Assembly (NCBI GenBank): GCA_036635475.1
Contig: JAVWQH010000009.1
Location: forward strand, 1-58,962
Origin: JAHHUA01 sp036635475
Lineage (GTDB): Bacteria > Bacillota > Clostridia > Oscillospirales > Ruminococcaceae
Reading direction: 5' to 3'
DNA: 58,962 bases
The translations under genes were made by a program, and so were the position numbers. Positions 24,639-32,985 of the stretch are shown piece after piece (position 1 is the first letter of the stretch; every line of letters starts with the position of its first letter). The notes under the pieces are model-generated. The model was not told the origin of the DNA. It did no database searches and saw only the letters and a program-made list of their open reading frames with translations.

Positions 24639-26540
24639 CTACACCTTTATTTTTTCATTTTCAGTATCCTTAACAATGAAAGTTGGCACAAGTTCATGTA
24701 ATTTGCTTATAACTTCTTCTGTATTATTACTATATGCAATCCGCTTAAAATCTTCAAGATAGTTAAACAGATATGATGGTGAAATATCAATTGGTTTGCC
24801 TATGTAAATCTTTTTATTTGTAGTTTTTTTCAAGCCTTCTTCGTCCATAAGCAATTCTTCAAACAGCTTTTCTCCCGGACGTAAACCCGTAAATTCTATC
24901 TGTATATCTTTATATGGTTCAAGACCTGACAGTCTGATTAGGTTTTCCGCTAAGTCCAGTATTTTTACTGACTCTCCCATATCAAGTACAAATATTTCTC
25001 CGCCTTTTGCAAGTTCTCCTGCGGTCAGAACTAAACAAGTTGCCTCAGGTATTGTCATAAAATAACGCACTATTTCCGGATCTGTTACAGTAACAGGTCC
25101 ACCCATTTCTATTTGTCGCTTAAACAGTGGTATAACTGAACCATTTGAACCAAGCACATTTCCAAATCTTACTGCAACAAACTCAGTTTTACTTATCTGA
25201 TTCATACATTGTATAATCATCTCACAAACTCGCTTTGTAGCACCCATAACATTTGTTGGGTTCACTGCTTTATCTGTTGAAATCATAACAAAATGTTTAA
25301 CACCATAATCGTTTGCACAACGAACCATATTAAGTGTTCCGAAAATATTGTTTTTTACTGCCTCTTCAGGAGCTGTTTCCATAAGCGGTACATGCTTATG
25401 TGCGGCTGCGTGGTATATAATTTCAGGGTGGTATTCTTCAAAAAGTTTTTTGATTTTTTCGGTATCACGCACCGAAGCTATTTCTGTATGTAAATCTAAT
25501 TTATCTCCATATTTGTATAAAAGTTCCTGTTGTATTTCATACGCATTGTTTTCATAAATATCAACTATAATTAGTTTTTTAGGTTCATATTCAGCAATTT
25601 GCCTACAAAGTTCTGAACCTATTGAGCCTCCGCCACCCGTTACCATAACTACCTTGTTACGAAGATATGCGGCAGCATCTTTTCCTATTGTTATCGTGTC
25701 ACGTCCCAACAAGTCTTCAACACTAACATTGTGAAGTTGAGATACAATATCAATTTTATCTGTTACTAATTCATACATATCAGGTACTTTTTTTAATTTG
25801 CATTTTGTTTTAGAACAAATATTCACAATACGTCTGCGTTGTTTATTTGTTAAATTGGGTATTGCTAAAATAATTACCTGTATCCCATGTTTTTCTACAA
25901 GTTTTGGTATAGCTGTACAATTTCCGTACACACGAATATTTTGCATTGTTCTGTTTATTTTATTGGGGTCATCATCGACCATACAAACTATGTCATATTT
26001 GCTATCGTTGGCACGAGTTATATCTTGAATAATCTGATTAGCTGTGTACCCTGCACCAACAATCATTGTTTTTTGTGTGTTTGAACTTATCTTTTTTCCA
26101 TGAGTAGTTTCTCTATAAGCACGATATGCCATACGCATAAGCAAGGTAGCCATACCGGAAATTAATGCTGACAATAAATAAATTGAGCATGGAACTTGAT
26201 ATGGAACTATTGGTGGCTGTAAAAAAACGATGGATATAACAACAAAAATTGCTGATGCCAATATTGTAGCCAATGAACATTTAAAAAACTCATAAGCCTC
26301 GGCATATCTCCAAAGGCTTTCATACATTCCAAAACCCAAAAAAACGACAAAAAACACTACAGTATATATGCCCCAGCTTGCTATAAGTGTTGGAAAGTAT
26401 TCATGCAATGAAACTCGTCCAATAAGCATTGACCATGTAAACAAATAACACATAGACGTTACTATAATATCCGCAATCATCAAAATTGTTCTTCTGTATT
26501 TACTTTTATATGTCTTCACTATATTTAACAATGTTTGCAT
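24639..26540 (-). CDS. Membrane-bound nucleotide-sugar 4,6-dehydratase (CapD/EpsC/PglF-like)
   Basis: 633 residues from ATG 26540 (GGTGA upstream; 11 extra residues precede in frame). About four N-terminal membrane helices (to residue ~135) precede a first Rossmann-like domain (MIVGAGYTANQII) and the catalytic SDR domain (VMVTGGGGSIGSELCRQI, then STDKAVNPTNVMGATKR). Met stands at the usual Tyr position, as in PglF-type UDP-GlcNAc 4,6-dehydratases. The product would be a UDP-4-keto-6-deoxy sugar for polysaccharide synthesis. First enzyme gene of the cassette in the direction of transcription. Confidence 0.9.
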   Translation of the reverse strand: MQTLLNIVKTYKSKYRRTILMIADIIVTSMCYLFTWSMLIGRVSLHEYFPTLIASWGIYTVVFFVVFLGFGMYESLWRYAEAYEFFKCSLATILASAIFVVISIVFLQPPIVPYQVPCSIYLLSALISGMATLLMRMAYRAYRETTHGKKISSNTQKTMIVGAGYTANQIIQDITRANDSKYDIVCMVDDDPNKINRTMQNIRVYGNCTAIPKLVEKHGIQVIILAIPNLTNKQRRRIVNICSKTKCKLKKVPDMYELVTDKIDIVSQLHNVSVEDLLGRDTITIGKDAAAYLRNKVVMVTGGGGSIGSELCRQIAEYEPKKLIIVDIYENNAYEIQQELLYKYGDKLDLHTEIASVRDTEKIKKLFEEYHPEIIYHAAAHKHVPLMETAPEEAVKNNIFGTLNMVRCANDYGVKHFVMISTDKAVNPTNVMGATKRVCEMIIQCMNQISKTEFVAVRFGNVLGSNGSVIPLFKRQIEMGGPVTVTDPEIVRYFMTIPEATCLVLTAGELAKGGEIFVLDMGESVKILDLAENLIRLSGLEPYKDIQIEFTGLRPGEKLFEELLMDEEGLKKTTNKKIYIGKPIDISPSYLFNYLEDFKRIAYSNNTEEVISKLHELVPTFIVKDTENEKIKV

Positions 26541-26687
26541 AATATTCACCGAATCATTTTTATAAATAACCACATATAGGCATTTGATTGTTTTAATTAA
26601 CTTTTTAAATTCTTTATATATTTAAAAAAGCATTTCTGCTATCGTTGATTATTAATAAAATTTATTTCATATTTTATTAGGTCATAC

Positions 26688-26720
26688 ACTAAAAAAGCAG
26701 TATTATCACTGCTTTTTAGT
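26688..26720 (-). terminator. Terminator between the secreted-protein gene and the cps cassette
   Basis: Arms ACTAAAAAAGCAGT and ACTGCTTTTTAGT form a near-perfect hairpin. On the minus strand it ends with a T-rich arm, about 107 bp past the secreted-protein stop. Confidence 0.65.
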
Positions 26721-26827
26721 TGTAATAACTTAATAATTGTATTTTACAGATTATTTTAAAAATCAGCTAAAACATTCCTTTTCTTCATTGTTTAAAACTC
26801 TTACTGTGCAGCAATAAGAATTGCGAA

Positions 26828-27553
26828 CTATTTGCTTTTTAGTGATCCATTGGTAATGATAATATCGCCACCAATAGGAGTAGTAAAATGTAAATAACCG
26901 TTTTTGTCTATAAAATACTTTGGATTTTTAATAACTACAAATTTGTTAGTTACATTATCGTAGGACATAAATGACATGGTCTTAACGTCAATATCTTTTA
27001 GGTCTACTTTAATAGCCAAATCCATATCCATACCGTAACTGCCCTTTTGACCAAGGCTTACAACAGCAAATTTATTGTCAAAGAATTTCTCGAATGTTTT
27101 CTTTGTTGCTTTTGATTCTTCATTTGTTGTTGATACTGATAGGTTGATAGCTTTTGGTAGAGCTGCTGCTTTCACAGGGTCGATGTACCAGCGGCTTGCT
27201 ACAGATTTTCCAACCATTGTATCAGCATGAACTACAGCAGTAACTTTAGCTTCAGCTGTTTTTTCTACAATTGTTTTGAAAGCTTCTGGAGTAATTGTTA
27301 CAGCATCTTTAATAACTACCTCAGTAGATGCTTTTTTTGCTGTAATAGCTTCAGCGATAGCTGCTTCAACGTTTTTAGTAACTACTTCTTTAGTTACTTC
27401 AACTGGTGTTTTTTCTGTAGTAACAGTTGGTGTGTATGGTGGTGTTGTTGTTGCATCACTGCCAGTACTATATCCGTTACCTGCTGCGAATGATGAAACG
27501 GAAAGACCTGCAATCATAGCAACTGCAAGAATTAGTGATAATAATTTACGCAT
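26828..27553 (-). CDS. Secreted protein of unknown function
   Basis: 241 residues, with AAGGAGG before the ATG. A signal peptide (MRKLLSLILAVAMIAGLSVSSFAAG) is followed by a Thr/Pro-rich linker (residues ~32-50), an Ala/Lys/Val-rich helical part, and a C-terminal beta domain (SYGMDMDLAIKVDLKD...LHFTTPIGGDIIITNG). No Cys in the mature part, no anchor motif. The C-terminal domain resembles beta-sandwich modules of clostridial secreted proteins, but I do not recognise a family. Position directly upstream of the polysaccharide cassette suggests a cell-surface or matrix role. Confidence 0.7.
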   Translation of the reverse strand: MRKLLSLILAVAMIAGLSVSSFAAGNGYSTGSDATTTPPYTPTVTTEKTPVEVTKEVVTKNVEAAIAEAITAKKASTEVVIKDAVTITPEAFKTIVEKTAEAKVTAVVHADTMVGKSVASRWYIDPVKAAALPKAINLSVSTTNEESKATKKTFEKFFDNKFAVVSLGQKGSYGMDMDLAIKVDLKDIDVKTMSFMSYDNVTNKFVVIKNPKYFIDKNGYLHFTTPIGGDIIITNGSLKSK

Positions 27554-27630
27554 AATAATGTGTTCCTCCTTAAAATTTACATCTGCTGCACAGAAATCCG
27601 AAAAGGAATGTTTTAGCCGATTTACTAAAT

Positions 27631-27661
27631 AATATATTTTAATACACCATTAAAATATATT
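27631..27661. repeat. Perfect 13-bp inverted repeat upstream of secreted-protein gene
   Basis: AATATATTTTAAT and ATTAAAATATATT are separated by 5 bp, about 80 bp upstream of the secreted-protein start. It has the form of an operator dyad. The regulator is unknown. Confidence 0.5.
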
Positions 27662-27826
27662 ATGTAATATTACACAACTACTGTACCACATTTTTACACA
27701 TCTTGCAATAGTTATAGGGGTTTTTTTATTAAATTTGACATTATATTTGGCATATAGTTATATTTTTACATAAATAAAATTGAAAAGTATATTATATGAC
27801 TAGTATTAATTCTATCTATACAGCTT

Positions 27827-28336
27827 TTATTTCGCTTTCCTTTTACTGTGAACAATAAACATACCAAAAAGCAAAATTAAACAAGATGCACATAATAATC
27901 CCACGCAAACACCACTATAATCAATAATAACATCTCGTATCATACCTGCACGTCCCGGTACAAAAGTCTGAAATCCTTCATCAAGCACCGGAATTAATAA
28001 TCCTATCCAAAGTGGCCACGCAATATGAGAGATAACTCTCTTTGTATATACTCGTAAAGCTAACATAAGCCAAAATCCCAAGATAGCATATTCAAAAAAA
28101 TGCCCTAATTTTCTAACTATATGTTCGGTTATAATAAAGTTTTCATCGAAACTTCTAAAAATTTTATTAATCCAAGCTGTTACTAACGAACTTTTCCCGC
28201 CTGAAATTTCCCCTATCTCTGCGGAATTTGAAAAAATAAACACCACTGTTGCAACAGTTATAAATGTAAATATTACTCGTATTACAACAATTGATGTGGG
28301 CATTTTATATTGTTTGGATTTTGCTTCTGATTTCAT
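27827..28336 (-). CDS. VanZ-like family membrane protein
   Basis: 169 residues from ATG 28336, after AAGGTGG. VanZ motifs are visible: FSNSAEIGEISGGKSS, RKLGHFFEYAILGF and DEGFQTFVPGRAGMIRDVIIDYSGVCVG, with four membrane segments. The family gives low teicoplanin resistance in the VanA cluster. Most chromosomal members have unknown envelope functions. It is transcribed in the same direction as the cps cassette, 273 bp upstream of the secreted-protein gene. Confidence 0.88.
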   Translation of the reverse strand: MKSEAKSKQYKMPTSIVVIRVIFTFITVATVVFIFSNSAEIGEISGGKSSLVTAWINKIFRSFDENFIITEHIVRKLGHFFEYAILGFWLMLALRVYTKRVISHIAWPLWIGLLIPVLDEGFQTFVPGRAGMIRDVIIDYSGVCVGLLCASCLILLFGMFIVHSKRKAK

Positions 28337-28404
28337 ATTAACCACCTTCTTTTTTGTAATATTATAACATTGTTTTACAGTATTATCAATGTTAGCATTT
28401 TAAA

Positions 28405-28475
28405 ATTTGTAATATGTATAAGATTTAAGCCGATGGACTTTTAAGTTCCATCGGCATTTTCTTGCCCTGCTATAA
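28405..28475 (+). repeat. Hairpin repeat, left copy of an inverted pair
   Basis: About 71 bp closely matching, in opposite orientation, the copy at 32848-32921. It contains the stem GCCGATGGA / TCCATCGGC followed by a T-rich stretch and a shared CTGCTATAA end. The two copies bound a 4.5-kb segment. Confidence 0.8.
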
Positions 28476-28510
28476 TAGTATTGTAACAGACCTCTGAAAT
28501 AGACAAGTAC

Positions 28511-28650
28511 AGCACTTTAACAAGTGAATAGCACAGTCAACATTCGCAAATATATGAGCAATCCGTTCTATGATAGCTCATTAACGTTGATGTAAAAAAG
28601 GTTTATACCTTGTAAAATACCTTAGTATATGGTAAAATAATCTCATATAA
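28511..28650 (+). repeat. Conserved leader repeat, copy A (upstream of RES gene)
   Basis: About 140 bp matching 58451-58590 at a constant offset. From 28537 to 28619 I see only one difference. The core contains nested inverted repeats (ATGAGC...GCTCAT inside TCAAC...GTTGA) and a short palindrome AAGGTTTATACCTT. The copy lies about 130 bp upstream of the RES-domain gene. It may be a shared regulatory leader, an RNA element or a recombination site. Confidence 0.8.
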
Positions 28651-28781
28651 TTTCCTTTTTTATGTAAATAGTGTAAATTTTGTTTAAAAACCCTATTTAC
28701 AGTTTGATTATTTAATATAGATAAGATAAAAGCAGAAACGAAGTTGATGTGCGAAAATGAAGTGAGATAGGAGGGTTAAAC

Positions 28782-29942
28782 TTGTACGAATGGATAAAAG
28801 ACTTATTAAAAGAGGAATTTGTCACACCATTTACGGTTGAAAACGATAGTGACTATTTTACTTCTTTAGAACAAAAATACGAATTAATAATGGACATAAT
28901 TAAAATCAATGCACCTAGTGATTTGGTTTCAAAAATGGGGTTTACTCAGCAATCCATTTTAAACGCAATTCAATATTATTATGCTGGGGATATTTCTGAT
29001 GCCATTCAAGCTTTAGATAATGCACTAAAGCCATTGATTAACAGTAAATATATTACTAATACAGTGAAGGGCAACACTGCATTTAAAAATTTTGAAGCAT
29101 TAAATACAAGCGGCGAGGCAGATAGTTTTGTGGGAGAAGAGGTCGATTTCTACAGAGCTAGAAAAGCTAAAATAGATTATAATTTTACTTCGGAGGAAAT
29201 GTCTCATATACCATTTAATAAAAGAGGCAAAGTAACAACTCAACGATTTAGTATACCAGGATTACCCTGCTTTTACCTTGGGACATCATCACATACCTGC
29301 TGGGAAGAATTAGATAAGCCATTAGACAATGAGTTTAATGTTTCTCATGTGCATCTTGATGATAGTATTCGTCTATTTAATTTAGCTACGAATATAAGAA
29401 AAATATCAGGCTATTCAGAGAGTACACCCGATAATATAGCCAAATATAAGATAAATTTGGATGAACTAATATGGGATTATCTCTTGATGTGGAATGTTGT
29501 AATAGCTTGTTCCTATACCGTAAATGAGAAAGAGAGATCATTTCGTTCTGAGTACATAGTATCACAATTAATGATGTTGGTGTTGAAATCACATCAAATA
29601 GATGGAGTGGTTTATTTTGGGAAAAAAGCCACAGAAAAATATACGATATGGGGCTATTTGCACAAGAATTTGAATGTTGCTATAATGGCAAATTATGATC
29701 CTGCAATTTGTCATAAAGAAGATTTGGAACGATATTCTGATATTTGCAACAAAATTAAAATTTCAAACTCTGTCAATTTTGCGGAATTTAAGCAAATTAA
29801 TGAACCAAACACGCAATTTACTCAATTCCAAGATCAATATAATTATGTTGATCTTGGCTCTAAAACTACTCAGTACAATAGAACTGAGTTCTACAGGTTT
29901 GAATGTTATATCAAGAAATTTATAAAAGAAACACATATTTAG
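28782..29942 (+). CDS. RES-domain protein (putative NAD+-consuming enzyme)
   Basis: 386 residues. The start is TTG with AGGAGGG six bp upstream. An N-terminal helical region of ~115 residues is followed by the RES domain: FYRAR (residues 123-127), QRFSIPGLPCFYLGTSSHTCWEEL (154-177), with Arg125, Arg155, Tyr165 and Glu175/176 as candidate active-site residues. A long C-terminal part follows. RES domains in toxin-antitoxin systems (MbcT, ParT relatives) degrade or transfer NAD+. Those toxins are about 150-200 residues and have an Xre-type partner. Here the protein is twice as long and no antitoxin gene is adjacent, so toxin function is not assured. Confidence 0.78.
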   Translation: MYEWIKDLLKEEFVTPFTVENDSDYFTSLEQKYELIMDIIKINAPSDLVSKMGFTQQSILNAIQYYYAGDISDAIQALDNALKPLINSKYITNTVKGNTAFKNFEALNTSGEADSFVGEEVDFYRARKAKIDYNFTSEEMSHIPFNKRGKVTTQRFSIPGLPCFYLGTSSHTCWEELDKPLDNEFNVSHVHLDDSIRLFNLATNIRKISGYSESTPDNIAKYKINLDELIWDYLLMWNVVIACSYTVNEKERSFRSEYIVSQLMMLVLKSHQIDGVVYFGKKATEKYTIWGYLHKNLNVAIMANYDPAICHKEDLERYSDICNKIKISNSVNFAEFKQINEPNTQFTQFQDQYNYVDLGSKTTQYNRTEFYRFECYIKKFIKETHI

Positions 29943-30041
29943 TGTATTAATTCTGATTATTATAGAAAGGACTACATATGAAAACTGGATATAATTTTCG
30001 GTGGCAAGGTAGTCCTTCCTTGCATTTCCCGAAACACACCA

Positions 30042-30116
30042 CACAATATGGTAAAATAATCTCATATTTATGTAAATCTTGTAAAAATTGTTATAAGCAG
30101 AAACGAGGATAATGTG
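30042..30116 (+). repeat. Leader repeat, copy B (3' part only)
   Basis: 75 bp matching 58563-58637 with few differences, running to the start codon of the coiled-coil gene. The upstream hairpin core seen in copies A and C is missing here. The first 20 bp after position 30047 (ATGGTAAAATAATCTCATAT) also match copy A. Confidence 0.8.
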
Positions 30117-30890
30117 ATGAAAAAGGTATTACCTATAATTTTAATTATAGTTGTTGTTGTGGCAGTTTTTGGCTTTGGGACATATAAAATTTATGAAACC
30201 AAAGAAGCCGAAAAAACAGAAACAATACAACTAGCAAAATTAGAAGAAGAAAAACTAGCCAAGGCAGAGGCTGAAAAAGCAGCTAAATTAGCAGAAGAAA
30301 AGGCAGAAACTGAAAAAGCCGCAAAATTGGCAGAAGAAAAGGCTGAGGCTGAAAAACTTGCCAAAGAGGCAGAAGCTAAAGCAGAAGCTGAAAAGCTAGC
30401 GAAAGAGGCAGAAGAAAAGCTAGCCAAAGAAAAAGCTGAAGCCGAAGCAAAAGGCGTAGAAGATTTAAACATTGGCACTCACTATCTCGACGAAAACAAG
30501 GTGGAAAGCACCACAAAACCAGAAACCAAACCCACACCAAAACCAGAAACCAAACCCAAACCGAAGCCAGAAACCAAGCCAGAAACCACAAAGAAAGACC
30601 CTTACGAAAAGCTCGGAAGCTTTTTCGATATACCAATGTATACCCAAGAGCAAAATGAGTGGGCGGCTGAAGCAAGAGATATCTGGGTTAACACAGCAGA
30701 TGCCATAGCAGGCAAAGAACCATCTAATCCAGGATTGAAAGCTCATGCTAAGATGATTTTAGAGATGATTGACTTGCAGATTGGGGATTGGAATCCTAAA
30801 CACTATGGATGGGAATATATTGATGAAGAAGGTGGGGAGAGCATAATCATTCCTGGTGGATCAAAAATGAGTGGGGTAGGTTGGGATTAA
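30117..30890 (+). CDS. Membrane-anchored coiled-coil protein with Pro/Lys linker
   Basis: 257 residues from ATG 30117, with GAGG eight bp upstream. One N-terminal membrane helix (LPIILIIVVVVAVFGFGTYKIY) is followed by a long Ala/Glu/Lys coiled coil (residues ~28-115, repeated AEAEKLAKEAE and AAKLAEEK blocks). A TKPETKPTPKPETKPK-type extended linker (~135-160) and a C-terminal domain of ~90 residues with many Trp (WAAEARDIWV, GDWNPKHYGWEYI, SGVGWD) complete it. The architecture is TolA-like: a rod that holds a small domain away from the membrane. The family of the C-terminal domain is unknown. A paralogue starts at 58638. Confidence 0.75.
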   Translation: MKKVLPIILIIVVVVAVFGFGTYKIYETKEAEKTETIQLAKLEEEKLAKAEAEKAAKLAEEKAETEKAAKLAEEKAEAEKLAKEAEAKAEAEKLAKEAEEKLAKEKAEAEAKGVEDLNIGTHYLDENKVESTTKPETKPTPKPETKPKPKPETKPETTKKDPYEKLGSFFDIPMYTQEQNEWAAEARDIWVNTADAIAGKEPSNPGLKAHAKMILEMIDLQIGDWNPKHYGWEYIDEEGGESIIIPGGSKMSGVGWD

Positions 30891-31047
30891 TGAGGTGTAT
30901 GAAATGAAGAATAAGATGATAACGCAAAGATTTTTTATTGATATTATCACAACCAACAATACATACAGATAATAAACCACATAACAACAAATTTAACAAT
31001 TTTTTTCAATTTAAAATTCGCCTTTTGCATATATTACATATAAATTA

Positions 31048-31923
31048 TTATTCTAAAATCTTAACCCATTCGCCTTGGGTTCTTAGCCACATAAGAATAC
31101 CATTACCATAGCTTTCGGCTTCAATGGTATAGGTGTTTTCTGTTCTGCTGATGATTTTAGCAGTAGGAATTTTATCAAGTAATGCTTCAATAGATGGACC
31201 TGAAAATTCAAATTTAATTTTGTTTAAAGGGCCTTGAAACATAAAGAAAATTCTTTTTCTAAACTCCCCATCATTGAACTTATCCTTGTAAGGAATTTTA
31301 AATTTATCACCTGTTTTTTCGATTTTATCAATTCTATCTATTCTAAAAACAGCGGGGAAATCCTTAGAATGGTCTGAAAACCACGCTATTAAGTAAAAAT
31401 AAAATTCCGAGAACATAATAGCTAAAGGTTCAACTGTGCGATGTACTGCTTTATTATCCATTCTAATATAATCAAAAGAAATAACCTCTTGATGATGAAT
31501 ACAAAGACTAAGTGACCCTATTTTATTTAAAAGCAACTTACCATGTTTAGGCGCAATATAATTAAACTGCTCTTTTTTTATAAGCTCTTTTATATTTTCT
31601 CTGGCAGTTGGAGTAGCCTGAAGCATAAGTTTATTCATAATAGGGTTGAGTTCTTCGTTTATAAGCCCCCTGCTTTCCAATAATATTTTAGATATAACTA
31701 AAATTTCTTCATTAGTTAAAAAATCTCTTTCCTGTTTAACTAATTTATACCCACTTAATTCATAATCATATTCAATGGTAACATTGCTGCTACTTTCATA
31801 TTTTTCAGCAAGATAAGCTCTTAAATCATCAATATCCCTTTGTACAGATTTCGCACTAATTTGAAAATCTTCGGCAAATTTTTTCTTATCTATGATTTCT
31901 CCTCGATTTAATGATTCATACAT
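31048..31923 (-). CDS. WYL-domain transcriptional regulator
   Basis: 291 residues from ATG 31923. An N-terminal winged HTH (KKKFAEDFQISAKSVQRDIDDLRAYLAE) is followed by the WYL sensor domain (HHQEVISFDYI...RTVEPLAIMFSEFYFYLIAWFSDHSKDFPAVFRIDRIDKIEKT) and a WCX-type C-terminus. The reading frame continues upstream as SKSFRLLN, sequence typical of the first helix of this family. A good AGAAAGAAGG ribosome site at 31980-31971 sits 8 bp before an ATA (31962), followed by two ATT codons. The true start may therefore be non-AUG near 31962. WYL regulators often control phage-defence or DNA-damage genes. Confidence 0.88.
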   Translation of the reverse strand: MYESLNRGEIIDKKKFAEDFQISAKSVQRDIDDLRAYLAEKYESSSNVTIEYDYELSGYKLVKQERDFLTNEEILVISKILLESRGLINEELNPIMNKLMLQATPTARENIKELIKKEQFNYIAPKHGKLLLNKIGSLSLCIHHQEVISFDYIRMDNKAVHRTVEPLAIMFSEFYFYLIAWFSDHSKDFPAVFRIDRIDKIEKTGDKFKIPYKDKFNDGEFRKRIFFMFQGPLNKIKFEFSGPSIEALLDKIPTAKIISRTENTYTIEAESYGNGILMWLRTQGEWVKILE

Positions 31924-32061
31924 ATTAAGTAATCGAAAACTTTTTGAATTGTCAATAATTATAAAAATTGCCTTCTTTCTAACATTTTTTACTTATTATA
32001 ACTAATTATAACTTATAATAGTATTATTTTCAATAAATTATACAAATTCCACCAAATATAT

Positions 32062-32102
32062 AATACCAAACGACGGAATTTTTCATTCTATCGTTTGGTA
32101 TT
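32062..32102 (-). terminator. Terminator of the zinc-ribbon gene
   Basis: 12-bp perfect arms AATACCAAACGA / TCGTTTGGTATT plus an inner GAAT/ATTC pair, directly after the zinc-ribbon stop. No long T tract follows. Confidence 0.6.
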
Positions 32103-32108
32103 CATAGT

Positions 32109-32564
32109 TTATGCAAATATTGAATATACTACGCTTGCAAAAATTATTTGAAAAATAATTATATCTGCAAAAAATAATCCACACCATGTTATTGCATAAG
32201 CAAATTTTTTGTCAGTTTTATTTGCTCGCATAAATAAGTACACTGGCACAAACACAAACCCAAACCACATCAACTTATCTGCATCATATCCACTTTTTTT
32301 AAGTTCTTTACTGTCTAAAATAACAAATAGGCAGTTTAACGCTATAACTATAATTGTAGAAAAAAAGCCAAGGTCTAAAAATCCCAAAATAAAAGAGACA
32401 CACATTGGAATTGTTGCAAGCATCCAAGCAAATTTATTTGTGCATTCAGTTGTTTGGGCTACATTGTTTATTATTGTATTTGAAGTTTCAGTTTGATTTG
32501 CTCCACATTTAGGACAAAATTTTTCCTCGTTTTTAATTTCATTTCCGCATTTATTACAATACAT
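32109..32564 (-). CDS. Zinc-ribbon membrane protein
   Basis: 151 residues from ATG 32564, after AAAGGAGC; 19 in-frame codons before it are not needed. A zinc ribbon (MYCNKCGNEIKNEEKFCPKCGANQ, two Cys-x-x-Cys pairs) at the N-terminus is joined to three or four hydrophobic segments with a short cytoplasmic loop (DSKELKKSGYDADKL). Such small zinc-ribbon/DUF-type membrane proteins are common in Firmicutes and mostly without assigned function. It lies inside the repeat-bounded island, in the same direction as the WYL regulator, 141 bp upstream of it. Confidence 0.82.
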   Translation of the reverse strand: MYCNKCGNEIKNEEKFCPKCGANQTETSNTIINNVAQTTECTNKFAWMLATIPMCVSFILGFLDLGFFSTIIVIALNCLFVILDSKELKKSGYDADKLMWFGFVFVPVYLFMRANKTDKKFAYAITWCGLFFADIIIFQIIFASVVYSIFA

Positions 32565-32847
32565 ATTATTAGCTCCTTTATTATATATTTTATTTGTTTT
32601 TCTTTGATAAAAACAATTCACCCATCTAATATAATAAGCATTATTATATCCTCCTCAATAAATATATTAATTTATCTTATCTATTGTTTTAATTATATTA
32701 TTACCATTGTACAAAAACTGTCCATATTAAAACATATATATAATTTATTATTAAATTATATTGTAATAACATTATTTTCTATTTGAAATACACATTACAA
32801 GCCTGTAATAAAATATTGCTAGTAGGTTTATGGGAAAATAAAAATTT
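32565..32847. other. AT-rich gap upstream of the zinc-ribbon gene
   Basis: 283 bp, very AT-rich, without a credible ORF. It should contain the zinc-ribbon promoter. Nothing else is supported. Confidence 0.4.
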
Positions 32848-32921
32848 TTATAGCAGAGCAAAATAGTAAAAGCCGATGGAACGAAAATTCCATCGGCTTA
32901 AATCTTATACATATTGCAAAT
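32848..32921 (-). repeat. Hairpin repeat, right copy of the inverted pair
   Basis: Matches 28405-28475 in reverse orientation. It holds a perfect 12-bp stem AAGCCGATGGAA / TTCCATCGGCTT with a 6-nt loop, then a T-rich stretch on the minus strand and CTGCTATAA. It abuts the terminator of tRNA-Leu. Confidence 0.8.
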
Positions 32922-32935
32922 CTTTCAGTAAAAAA

Positions 32936-32976
32936 CAAAACCCGAACCCCTCACCAACGGTGAAAAGGTTCGGGTT
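32936..32976 (-). terminator. Terminator of tRNA-Leu(CAG)
   Basis: On the minus strand AACCCGAACC pairs with GGTTCGGGTT around an inner CACC/GGTG stem, then TTTTGTTTTTT. Confidence 0.85.
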
Positions 32977-32985
32977 ATCAGTCGA

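Noticed and set aside
29978..30112. 44-codon ORF (MKTGYNF...QKRG) before the coiled-coil gene, with an AGAAAGGA ribosome site
   Set aside because: Copy C of the leader shares its last part but has an in-frame stop and no start, so the conservation is better explained at the DNA level. An AAGGACTAC/GTAGTCCTT dyad overlaps its beginning.
30191..30746. Long antisense ORFs rich in Ala/Ser/Phe opposite the coiled-coil gene (also 58709-58951)
   Set aside because: They mirror the GAA/GCA/AAA repeats of the real coding strand. There is no ribosome site, and the plus frame has a proper start and membrane helix.
30904..30972. Possible 22-codon ORF after the coiled-coil gene
   Set aside because: The ribosome site is weak, the composition looks random and there is no supporting context.
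28405..32921. Inverted hairpin repeats considered as IS terminal repeats
   Set aside because: No transposase lies between them and no target duplication is apparent. They are kept as repeats only.
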